From contig NW_020312867.1 in the NCBI RefSeq assembly GCF_003265705.1, positions 11,259,228 to 11,323,227 on the forward strand: a DNA stretch of 64,000 nt, given 5' to 3'. This DNA comes from Callorhinus ursinus (taxonomy: Eukaryota; Chordata; Mammalia; Carnivora; Otariidae). Position 1 is the stretch's first letter. Each line of letters starts with the position of its first letter. Shown here piece by piece: positions 12,201 through 24,200 of the stretch. The translations under genes and the position numbers were made by a program. The notes beneath the pieces were generated by a model. That model was given only the letters and a program-made list of their open reading frames with translations. It did no database searches and had not been told where the DNA came from.

Positions 12201-15200
12201 AACACTTCTGTGGAGAACTGAACTTGTTAAGTTCCCCCATGTACTAAGAGGACTCTGCCTGTCTCCTAGTCTCCGGGAGCATCTGAAATCCTCACAGAGA
12301 AACAGCATGTCAACTGAAAGGGGAATCACCTGGAAAAGCCAGTGCTGAAGGAGCTAACCTAGGGCAGCCTCAGCGGAGAGATGGCAGGTGCCCAGGGCAC
12401 AGGGGGAGTGGATGAAGTGCTCTAATCATTTTCTGATGGCCTGAGACAGATTCAGGGGCCCATCCTGGCCAGAGGATGCTGGTAGTGTGGCCGAGGAGTG
12501 CACTCAACCAACTGCTATATGCATCAAGGACATGCTGCTCAGCCAGACAGCTAGCCCTTGCCCACTGCACCCCACCCCCACCTCCCACCTCCCCTGCATC
12601 CGCCTGCCTCCTTCCCCTTCCAGAAGGCCCACTAAAATAATGAAAGCAAACAGGCAGGTGTGGACAGGTTCCAGGCATTATCTCATTTGAAGCTAACCAT
12701 TTCACCATTATTAATTACCATTTTACAGATGAGGGAAGGGGGCTTTGAGAGACCAGGCGGCTTGTCCAAGGTCACAAGGCTGGAAAACAGTGGAAAAGGA
12801 GTGAGGCCTGCTCTGAGGCCAAAGCTCCCCAATACAGCTGGCTAGGGGACCGAGGCAAAGCTCCCTCCAAGGTCATTACCTTCAAGTTCTCATTGGCTCC
12901 TAGTTCTGTAACCTGTTACCCAAAATTTGAGTTAAATGGACATTTTTTTTTTATTTAGGGGAAAACCCTGCAACCTGCTACTACATGCCTGCTTCCTGTG
13001 ACAGAATATGAAAGACTGTCAAGCGCAAGGTCATTTTGGCAAACATGTTCACCCTGAATCAACTGAGCCTCTGGCCCCATCCCCCAGTTTACAACAGAGA
13101 AGGGGGATTGTGTAAAAACTCAAATACCACCTCAAAGACACAATCGGACAAATTCAGACCACTGGATGCTCAACAAGACAACTGGCCTGGGCGCTTTAGG
13201 AAGGCAACACTATGGAGGAAAAATGGGAGGACAGCTTATTATTAAGAGACCAAGACAGACACAATAAACAAATGTGCCACATGACCTGGACTGCATCTGG
13301 GATCAGGGAGACATGGAAGATATTTTAGGGACAACCTGGGAAATTAAATAGCATGCATTTTAGATGGTATAGTGGAACGACACTGCTCTTGGGTGTGGTA
13401 AAGGGTCACACAGGGGATCCTCAGTCCTAGGAGAGTGTTTTTGGGTGAGCAGGCATGTTATCTACAACTTTAAAGTAGTTCAAAAAACTGCACGTACACC
13501 ACAAATACATATACGGAAACGATGTGGCAGACATCCCAATCCCCCGCCATCCCCAATCTAATCACTGCCTCCCTCCACCTCTGTAAGTTTTATGAACAGT
13601 TAAGAGTTCAAAGCCCCAGACCTGAGAGCTGGAGGTATCCTGCGGCACTCAGTGAGCACATACCACGGACAGGCCCCAAGAACTCAGGGAGGTGAGAGAC
13701 AGGGGAGCGCCCTCTTCAGGACAGACAATCTGGTTACTGAACAGGCTGCCGCACCAGTTAGTAGGATGCTCTTGGCCCAATCCCTACCATTTCTCAGCAA
13801 AGAAAGGCTCTGCATGCCTGCAGCAGTCCTGTGAAGGACTGGAGGGACTCCTCTGGGAAGGGGCCAGCCCACCTGCAGTCTTTTCTTTTGTGGGAAAGCG
13901 CAGAGTGAGGCCTCCCCAGTCTTTGGCCCCAGGCGCCTCTTGAGGTAACCCCGAAACACAGCACCTGCCACACCATGGGGAAGGTCGGTGTGGCACATGA
14001 GGGGCAGGGTTCAAGGGTCCTCCTTCACCCCCAGCTCTGCAGTGACACCCAGGGTGAGGGGTGAGGGCTCTGGGAAGCTCAGCGCTGTACCGAGACTTGG
14101 CCTCTGTTTTAGGAGGCAGCAGCAGCCAAGGTAATGCATCAGCTGAGTCCTCCCTGAAGCAAGGAAGGCAACACCGCTGCCAGCTGGCTAACAGGGGGGG
14201 GGGGGGGGGGGGGGGGGGATCTGAACAAACTTGCCCTGATCTCTCGGGATTTCAAAGCTCTGCATTAATTCTTGGAACAAGCCTGAGGAGTTCCCGGGAT
14301 TGACATCACAAACTAACCAAAATGAGAACTGTTGAAACCTCACCTGAGGCAACTCAACAATGAAGGCCTTGTCGAAAGCGAAGTGCAGGGGGTCAAGGTC
14401 AAAGGGCAGGAGGAAGAAGGAAAAACCAGGGTGGGAGGAGGGAGGCAGTGGAATGACTGCCCCCAGCAGGCAGAGGCTCTGGGAAGCACTAAAGCCACAG
14501 GAGTCACCTGGCATCAGGGGCTGAGACCCATGACTGCCACTTCCCAACAGTCATGGTCCCCGGAAGAAAGGAAAGCACTCCCTGCACGGGAAGGTATACA
14601 GGGAAGGGAGGAGGGTCTGCAGCACACAAGCAGTGGCCTCAGCCAGCCCCGCCTGGGGCGACATGCCCCCAAAGGAGCCTTCCCTGCACAGCACCCTAAA
14701 GCTGGCACTTGGAGCTCATGCAAAGGCGCGCATCTGCTCCACTGGTTCCCAACCATTTTTGGTTATTTTAATGGCCTGAAACAGGTTTCCAGGAACAGCG
14801 CACCACTCTTCACCAGGGTGCCTGTGTGAAATGAGGAGGAGGGACAACCTGGTCACAGCCCACAGGTCAGGGACATTGATACTTTCCTCTGTCTTCTGCT
14901 TTAGACCCGTGGTCCTCCCAGCTTTCTCAAAGTGAAGGGCCTGTGCACCCACTGCATCCAGTGCAATGGAGCACAGGGTACTCAGCACATGTGGGGAGAA
15001 TAGGCAAAGACATGTACAGAACTCAGACACCACATGGTCTGACAATAGGTCCTAGAAATCATGAAAGCTGAACATGAAACTCTTCCTTCTGCTCTAAGCC
15101 TAAGGAAATGGGCACTAAACTGCAAACACACACATGCACAGGCCATCTACGATCCTTACAGCTGGGACACTGGGAATACACCCCGCTCCCGACTCCATCA

Positions 15201-18200
15201 GCACCCCCGCCTCCCCCCACCCCACGCCTGCACTGTCCCACTCTGGCCATCCCTGCTGCCTCAACTGCTTTATCTATTTCTTTGATCCTGTCATGATCAG
15301 GAAGTAAATACACAAGTCTGTTAAGATGATCATTCACAGCCTATAATGAGGGTCCACATTAGCATCCAGCAGAACTAAAAGATCTTTCATAGGACTCATA
15401 ATCCACAACGCCTCAGAGGAACTTTAGGAGGCTTGTAATAATCTATTTGCACAATAATGGCAAAATGTCATGTACAGGTCACCTTCAGAAGAGCCGCCTC
15501 TCATTTTCACAAAAGGAAACAGAGCTGGGGAGGTCATCTGCCCAAGATCAGAGGGCTGAGTCCAACTAACTTCCTGTGCTTGCTGCACTCCCCCATGTGT
15601 GAAGGGAAAAGAAACCGTTATTTGCCACATGCCTTCAGCTAATGCTTACACTGAGTACTGTAGGTTCTGACTGCCCACAGGATTACAGTTCATCATTAAA
15701 ATATCTAACAACTTGATTTTTTTTAAATACATCAATTACCTTTACTAGTTGCAATCCTAAGTTAGTTTTCCTTAAAACGGTAATATTTCACTTTTACTGT
15801 TTATTTATCCATTAAAGCAACATCACTGCACTGCCAAATTAACCATACACATTAAACACCTGACACGTGCATCCCAACTCTATCTGAGCCAGCACCGGCG
15901 AAGCGGCCAGCTCTGGCAGCATCACCTCGGGGAGCCTCTGGAACAGACCCTAGGATGCTCACCCTCCACCCCATCCTGAGTAGGAGCCAGGTGTCCAAGT
16001 ACCATGGCTGGCTCCTCACGCTGAGATGTGACCACCCGCCTCGCTTGCTGGAAATACTGGAGGAAGGGGTGTGGAGGGGAGGCAGTGGGGTATCTGGCCA
16101 CTCTTGGGATTTCTGCTCTTCTCTCACTCAACCGACAAGAAACGGGCCAAGGGCATAGGAGATGGTTCCACTGGAGAGGGGAGACCTGGCCCCTGGGGCC
16201 CAGTGGAAGGAGGGGAAGAGCGGGGATGAGACAAGTCAGAGCTCCAGTGGAAAGGGCGAAGCGGGTGGGAGATGCAGAGGACGCAGGGAGATGGGACACT
16301 CGAACACAGAGGTGCAGCAAACACACCCTAGAGATGGTGACCAGCCAGGCAGGGAGGGGGAAACGCCCCTCACCCACCTCACCATCTCAGTTCACCTGTG
16401 CTCAGCAGACCCTCAAATATACAGTGAACAATCCATCACTGAAAAGAATGTATCAATAACAGCTTAAGGCTTTGCAGAGTTGGAATCCACAGCACTAGAG
16501 GCAAGGATCCCAGGCAAGAAAAAAGTGCTGTCAGCACAGAGAAGGAGAGCAAGAGTTAACCCAGTACAAGGAGGGCCAGGAACCCAAGGGAGTGACATCA
16601 TGGGGTGGGCTGGTCCCCCAACTCTCCCCAGGACCAAAGGCAGCTACTCAGATTCATTCAGTCATATTCTTTAATCAAGACGCACAAGACACACCCGTGT
16701 TTTTCTTTCCATTTTAGGATCAAAAGCAAGAACGGACTTCCAGAACGCAGGCTACAGCTGAACTCATCATTCAATGCCCCCCCCCACACACACACTCTGT
16801 CTCTGTCTCTCCCGGCTGCCCCCTGGCTAGCTACCTCATCCCACGCAAGGACCCTAATATTCTCCTTCCTATTTCCCCTCCAGAATCCTTGCATGGATCC
16901 CCACTGCCTTTCTCTTAGATATCCCTGATGCCCTGAATCTGGCCCATCACCCCCTCCACACTGCACCCAAGTAATGTCTTTCGAGACACAGCCCCGTAAG
17001 CATGTGCCCTGCCAATGGAGCCCCAGCAAGTTCCCTTGCCCCGCTGATAACGCCCATGCATCAGAGACTGGCCCACAACCCGGCCTCTGGTCAAGGGGTG
17101 GGGGGGGGGAACCTCACCAGGCTGACTTCCTGCCTTTGCCCCTGCCCTTCCCACGATGGAAAATGCTCCTTCAACCCTCCTGGACCAGGAGCCCACTGAG
17201 TCTTTAAGACCCATCTCACATGCTGTCACCTCCCCCAGAACTCTCCCTTCAAATCCCTGGGACATCACTGCAAATCCCCAAAGGTGCAGGTGGCTGCCCC
17301 GCATGCTTCACAGCACATGCTCACCTCAACAACCTCCATTACTGGGTCCAGTCACCCAGTGCCTCATACACAAACTGTTCGTTGCGGATCTGTGGAACAG
17401 GTCAGTACTTTTCTCTTCTTTTCCCAGGTTAAGAGTACGGACACCAGCGCACACTGTGACCGCCATAGGAAACCCATATCCCAAGACAAAACCACACCAA
17501 AGCCCCTCAACACACATCATCCTGCCTCAGCAGCACAAATTCACTAACGTGGTTGGCAGACGTGACACCCACCTCCCAATTTACAGCTAGGCACACGGCC
17601 ACACTGCAGTGAGGATGGGACCCACAGTTTCTCACACCACCCAGGGACATGGGTGGGGCTTTCCTGACACCTCCCCCCGGTCCCCCCCCCCCGTGAAACA
17701 GAGCAAAGAAAGCTACACTCACCAAGCCCCTTGGGCACAGCATGCAGACATGCCCTCGTATTGCATGTCTGCCCGCGCATACACACTGCAGCTCTGCATG
17801 TTGGGTCCCCAAGCGATGCCAGCAGGTGTTTCAAAGCCCTCTCCTGTTCTTTCTCGGCTCAACTGCTGGGAGCGGGGGTGAGGGTGCACAGACCCAAGCT
17901 GTTCTGTTTAGGTCTCTTGTGCCCCGAGAATGGGCAAGGCGGTCCTGAATGGGTGCCCTTCCATAACTGAGAGTTCTCACCCAAAGGCCCCCACCCTCCC
18001 CTCTACGTCACCAGCAGGCAACTGTGCCTGCTGCTGCCAGGCTCAACTGTCAGTCAGGACTAGCCTCCTTGGCATAAGACCAGGGCATAGCTGCACACTG
18101 AATATTTTACCACAATAAAGACATGCATTCCCTCTGCTTTTCCGATCAACCAGCAATTCTCAACCATAAGCACTGCCCAATATACAGATGGTTTGTGCTA

Positions 18201-21200
18201 TGAGTTCCCCAATGAGTCAGCTGTTCAGAAAAAGAACAATCCCCCCCCACCCCAACTCCCCAGAGAACCAGTGGCCTGTGTACAAGGTAAGGCTCCGAGT
18301 CAGTCAACAAAAGCTTTATAATACACTCTGGACTTGAAATGCAGAACCTTGAATGCTTTATCAAAGACTGAAAGATGTTGCCAGCCAAATTTATCTACCT
18401 GGCTCTAAGAAAATATCTCAAGCGCTCCTTGGAATGCCCAGAACACATCCCCTCCCCGTCGCAGGTCAATGACACCCTGCCCCCCCCCCCCCCCCCCCGT
18501 CACAGATCCTCTATGGAGATGGTCCCTCTGGGGTAAGGGAGGTGCTCAGAATGGTGGCTGCAGGCAGTCCTGCAGGGGCTAGGTTTGGACAACTCCAAGA
18601 GCTGGGTAGCCCCCACAGCCTTCCATCCACTGGCAGACCTGCCAGGGAGCTGCCCTATCCCTTCCCAGGACGTCGCCTGCACAGCAAAGCCGAACACTTT
18701 AACTCTGCTCACAGCCCTTCCCGTACTTCTCCTGTCCCCAAGGAAGGGCAACCCTCTTGAGGGCCTGAGGATTCTGACTCTTCAGAATACAGCCCATGAT
18801 TCTCAAGCTACCTTCTGTAGCTTTGCCCTCTTGTCGTTGTCCCCCCCGCCCCCGCCCCCGGCAGGGAAGGCAAAGCCCTCCTCCGGCTGTCTCTAACGGG
18901 GCAGGGGACAGAACTCCCAAGCGTACTCTGCTGCCCTTCTGCTGGGAAGAGAGGGTCCAGCCTCAGCAGGCTCCCCGCTGTGAGTGGAGCCAGGGGCAAA
19001 GGAGGAGGCTGTACCGTGATGAGGGTGGAAGAGGAGAGAGGAGAGGAACGAGCGGCCTGCAGGAGGAGGCAGGCAAGGACGGTTCTCTTCCTTCCTGTGC
19101 CAGCTCCACACCCATTTAAGCTGGGGGCTGGGGATGCAAGGTGAACCAGCCAGAGCCCTGGCACCAATGAGGGGAGCACAATCCAGTGGGAAAAGACACA
19201 AAAACAAAAAAGGACAAAGTGGACTAAGAGCCACATTGGAAGACGGTACACAAGATGCATGTGTGGGGATTCAACGGAGCCCAACTACGGGAGCCTTGGG
19301 GAGACAGGGATGCTTCCCAGAGGGGGAGGGGCAAGCCGGGCGGATGAGCAGGGTTTACTGGCTGCTGAGGAGCACAAGCACAGGAGGGTGAACCAGCGGG
19401 CTCGGGCAGGAGTTCAGCCCAGGGCGAGTGCAGGGCGAGTGCAGGGCTCAGAGGCGGGCAGGGGGGGGGGGGCGGGGGCGGCGGGACAGACAGCAAGGGA
19501 GAAGCCTCAGGGTGGGCACAGTCAGATTTTACACATGGAGTGGGGCTGCAGCCTGGCAGCACGGAGGAAGACGCAAGGTGAGCAAGACGGCTGGGGGGAC
19601 AGAGTAGAGAGCAGACCAGCCCTGAAGGCGGGGAAACCCAGTGGGCCCGGGCGGAGCGGTCAGGTCTGAACTAAAGGAAGCAAGGTGGAAGGGGGTCCTG
19701 GAGAGAACGAGACCCCGCCCGCCGGGGACCTGGAAGGAGCGCAGAGTGAGTCGGAGTCGCCAGCTCGCCCAGGGCAGAGCCCTCCACCAAGAAAAGAAAC
19801 ACGGGGGTGGGGATGGGCCACGGCCACTAGGACGCCCCACGCCCTGCCAGCTCCAGCCAGTCCTCCCAAGCAGCCCTGGGGGAGTGGCCTTGCTCCATGC
19901 CTCAGGGGGCTTCAGCACCCCAATCTCACCTGCATCCAAACGTTGTCTGCAGCAAGGTTGTGATTCCCACGCAGAAGAAAATGGTCCCGATGAGCTGGCT
20001 GGTGGCCCACTGGTCGTACCCCACACACATAGCATCGGCCAGCAGAAAGGGCACAGCGATGGTGCCACTGAAACAGGTCAGGTAGTGCTGTGGACGACAG
20101 GAGGTGGTCGGGGAGACAGCAAAGCTTCCTCGTGTTTCCGTCTGATCCCATCCGAACTGAGCCCAATGTTGTTCTATAAAAATGGCCCCCGGGGAAGAAT
20201 CTCTGGTGTTCTGCGTACAGAACACCTCTGCCTAACCTGTGCCAAATCCTCTTTCTTCTTCAGCGTTTCCCCATTCTGTCTTAACGGTTTACCTGAGTCC
20301 AGGACTGCACAGGTGAGGTTTTATTTACGTAACTCTGACTGGGAATATCTGCTTTGCTCAAATGCTTTTTTAGCATCGATTGCTAAAATCTGAGATCTTT
20401 TTTCTCTCATCTGTTGACATGAACTGTGCTGCATGGGACCATTCTTGAAACCCTCGTTAGTCATGCTAGGTTTGTCTTCTGGGATGTGATTTGCCAATAT
20501 TTTATGTGGCATTCTACATCTATATTCTTAAGATAATCAGTCTGCCTTTTTTATTTTTATTTTTTTTAATTCTCTCCGGCCTGTGGATTAAGATTACACA
20601 AGTTTCAATGCACAGGGTGTTTCCCATCTTTTTCTAGGGTCTAGCATTGTTTGACTACCATCAGGGAAGGGTTATGGGTGTGTGGGAGCTGTGGGAACCC
20701 TCCAGAAAGTGCCCATCCCCCACTCCTCCTCCTCCTTTCGGGCCCAGCCCCCACTCTTTGGGCCCCTGGCAGGACATTCCTGGTGCTCACTGCTCACATC
20801 TCTTCCTCCCAGAGGTCCGTCTGTTCAGGTCCCACTTCTGTTCTGCAAACTCCCTACTTTCCTTCCCCAGTTTCCCGTCTCTGCTTATGTTTGCCAAAAT
20901 GGGTTGCCTACAGCCTGATGCTCCACTCTACAACACTATTAGGTGTTCCAGGCCGGGAACAGAACGTTCCTGCTCAGGACTTCGCAGAGCTGCTCACAAG
21001 CTGAAGACCACTGCGGATCATCAAGAAAGGCAAGACACACACAGGGTTTCCCGATCCTATCTGACCAGGGAATACTTCTTCTAGAGACATCTGTAATATA
21101 AACATTTCCAAAAGTGAGTTTCCTGAACCTGATTCAGGATACTCAGCCCAAGCTAAAGACCACTTAGCTCCTTCAGCTGTGACTCTTCCTTTACTAGACA

Positions 21201-24200
21201 CTTTTCAGTCCAGGTGACCAAGTACTCTGATGCCTGTGTGGGAGGTGGGGGCAGGGGTGCGGAGAGTGCTGGGAACCGGACCAAAGCATCAGGTGTCTGT
21301 AGGGACAGCCCCACCTCTAAGTGACTACACCTGTCTGGGCAATGGGACCAATTTTCTCAGCATCTGAAATACCTCAGGTTGAACAGCTCATTTAAACTTG
21401 AGAAAGGAAGAAAGGAAAGTGAAACCTCAGAAGAGAGTCTGGGCTAAAACAACCAAGGCAGAGACAGGCCAGGGGGGATAGGGCCTCCTGACTTACGCCC
21501 TTCTCCAAAGTCCCCCCTCTAATCCCTAAGAGGAGAAGGGGTACTGAGAGAGGGGAGAAAAATACCCAAGATGCAGAAGCCCTGCGTCAGCCTGGGTCAC
21601 CTCCCGCCTGGTCCCCCCTTGTCTGGTGGCTTGCCCACTGTGCTCCCACGGCAATCCGTGGCAGACGAAGCTTCTACCGCAGCACCGTCTCCCTTCCCGT
21701 ATAGAGAACACCGGAACCTCCCATGTATGTCCCGGCCGACAGGGCACTTCTAGGTGTCTCTCATGTTTCGTGGCAGAACTGACCACGACTGGACTGCATG
21801 ACTAGGAATGAAGATCAAAACTTCTCTCCCCTCCCTCCCTGCATTCTCCCCTCTTTATCTCCACAGTCCTTCCTCCTTCCTGCCACATCACTCATCTTAT
21901 TCATTCCTTGGGCATTTTCCTTCCTCCGTGCCTGGGTCAACCTCTTCCTCCTGTTCTTGTCTTCCTTTTACTACTATGAAATGGATGCTGATGAGTCCCA
22001 GTCACCATTCTTAAAAGAGTAATTTAAAGCGGTCCATAAATAAAAATCAAAATTGAATTTTTAATAACTCCAGACAGACAAATCGAACGTCTGCTGGCGG
22101 TTACATCCTGTGGGAACCATCTTACCTGTAACCCCAGGAATATGCACAGGTACCAGGGGGGGACGTCTTCTATGGTATAAATCATGTCCGACCTCTGGGG
22201 GTCTAGACTGCCAGTGCTATCCAAGGTTTCGGCAAGAGAGCTCTGCGAGTGACAGGGAGAAAAGGAACTGTTTAATAAAAGCGAGAACCGATAATGAACT
22301 CCACTCGATATAGGCCACTGTTACGGAAAAACAACTTTATAAAAGTGGTGGCCACTCTCTTGCAAAAATAAGCCTGGCTGCCTTTGATGTAATGCTCAAC
22401 ACACTCAGTGAGACGATCTGTCCTCAGAGTTTGGGGGCTCAGTAACCCTTATCACTGACTCATCCCCAAGAGCACCCAGCTTGCTCAGTTTCTCTCCATG
22501 CCTGGGGACCCCCTATGTAGGGAGGGATGCTTCCAGGTTGAGCCCACAAAGTGATACCTTGGCATGAACAGTCCTTGAGTGGTGCCCCAAAGGAAAAAGC
22601 GTTACAAAATGCTAACCACTTTCAAACAGAGCACTAATCTGCCCCTTCTACTTTACCTCATCTCTGCAAGGAGAAAGATCTTTGTACTTTAAAAAAAAAA
22701 AAAAAAAAAAAAAAGTCCTACACCTTCCTATCAAAACACTTCTGCTCAGACACATGGTGAGTGAAAAGGGCAAAATTCAAAAGGACACAGATAGGAGGAT
22801 TCCAATTTTGTTTAAGAGCAGACTAAAGATATATTTGTAGTTTAGGGGACCAGTGGGTTTTTTTTTTCCTCCCTTCTCTTCCCTCCCCCCACCATTACTA
22901 TAGACTTTTAAAAAATATTAAGTGTTGCACGCTTTTTGAGCCAAAATCTTCACAAAGACTGGGCATTTTAGATTATAGTGTAGTCAATGTCTGCATTACT
23001 TCTCAGCTAAATAGAAAACTCAAGGTAACCTCACGTTCTCCCACGTATCCTCAAAACTGCTCTGGGTTCTAAAACTCTATGAACAATTTCTTAGAATCCG
23101 AGATGGGCATTTTTTTTTTTTTAAGTCTTTCATAACTTAAAAAAGCGCCTAACAAGAAACAAAAGTCAAAGATGTTCCACAAAAAAGGATGATGACCTTC
23201 TGACTGTAACTAGCCCCACTTTTGCCCTCTTGTCCATGGATATGGTCCACAGAAAGACACTGACTCCGTTTGTCAACTGACTTCCCGTGCAGAGGCAGAC
23301 GGGGATTTGGGGGGCCAAATACCCTTGAACAATAGAAATGGTACAATTCAGCCTCACCTTTCAAAGCCTAAAGGTAAATAAATGTCTGATATAAGTTGAC
23401 ATTTGAGCTAATCCAAACAAGAACTGAGGGTGACCTTTCAGAGAATTTTTTCTTCCATTCTAAATAACGGATATTGGCAGATTTGCATTCAGAGTTAAAA
23501 TGGATTGCATATGCCTTTTAAAAATCTGTTGGTGGGGGTGGTAGAGAAAGCACATATGTGTGAAAAGTGTGGTATATGCTAATGTGCAGGAAAGGATTAG
23601 CTCAGCAGGCCTGGGCTGTCCAAGCCCCCACACATTTCAAAAAATGTCTTGGTCTTTGCCTGGCAATTGGGAGACAACCTAAGAATCTTTGGAATAGCCT
23701 GCTCTTTTTTTTTCTTTTTAAAGATTTTTTAAATTTGTTTATTTGAGAGAAATAGGAAGGGGGAAAGAGAGCAAGCAAGCAGGGAAGAGCGCAGGGGGGA
23801 GGGAGAGCATGGAGTGGAACCCGACGCGGTGCTCGACCACAGGACCCTGAGATCATGACCTGAACGGACACCAAGAGTCAGATGGTCAGCTGACTGAGCC
23901 ACCCAGGTGCCCTACGGAATATCCTGCTCTTAAGAGTGTGTCTAGGGGAGCTCCTGGATGACTCAGTCGTTAAGCGTTTGCCTTCGGCTCAGGTCATGAT
24001 CCCAGGATCCTGGGATAGAGCCCTGCATCAGGCTCTCTGCTCAGTGGGAAGCCTGCTTCTCCCTCTCCCACTCCCCCTGCTTAAGTTCCTTCTCTCGCTG
24101 TGTCTGTCAAATAAAATTAAAAAAATCTTAAAAAAAAAAAAAAGTGTGTCTAGGGAAAAAAAAAAAAAAGAGTGTGTCTAGGTGGGGCGCCTGGGTGGCT

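Larger units (their letters stand above)
5404..19929 (-). other. SLC23A2: SLC23A2 intron (14.5 kb)
   Basis: Phase-2 intron from GTGAGATTG (19929) to ...CTTTTAG (5404). It is low in SINEs (only two full copies, at 10.9 and 11.3 kb). It holds a DNA-transposon relic (7694-7912), a MER5-like relic (about 8430-8520), an L2-like stretch (about 8190-8360), an old antisense L1 (11545-12150), a MIR (12663-12812), the paired 82-base direct repeats (9871-9952 and 12344-12425), poly-G and poly-C tracts, and a GC-rich 400 bp just before its donor end (19420-19810). Nothing recognisable was seen in 5500-7690, 12830-14190, 15600-18470 and 18500-19400 beyond C/A- or C-rich simple stretches. Confidence 0.9.

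Noticed and set aside
19641..20393. 250-codon plus-strand open frame
   Set aside because: It is antisense to the SLC23A2 exon at 19930-20087 and runs on into an L1 relic; no coding character.
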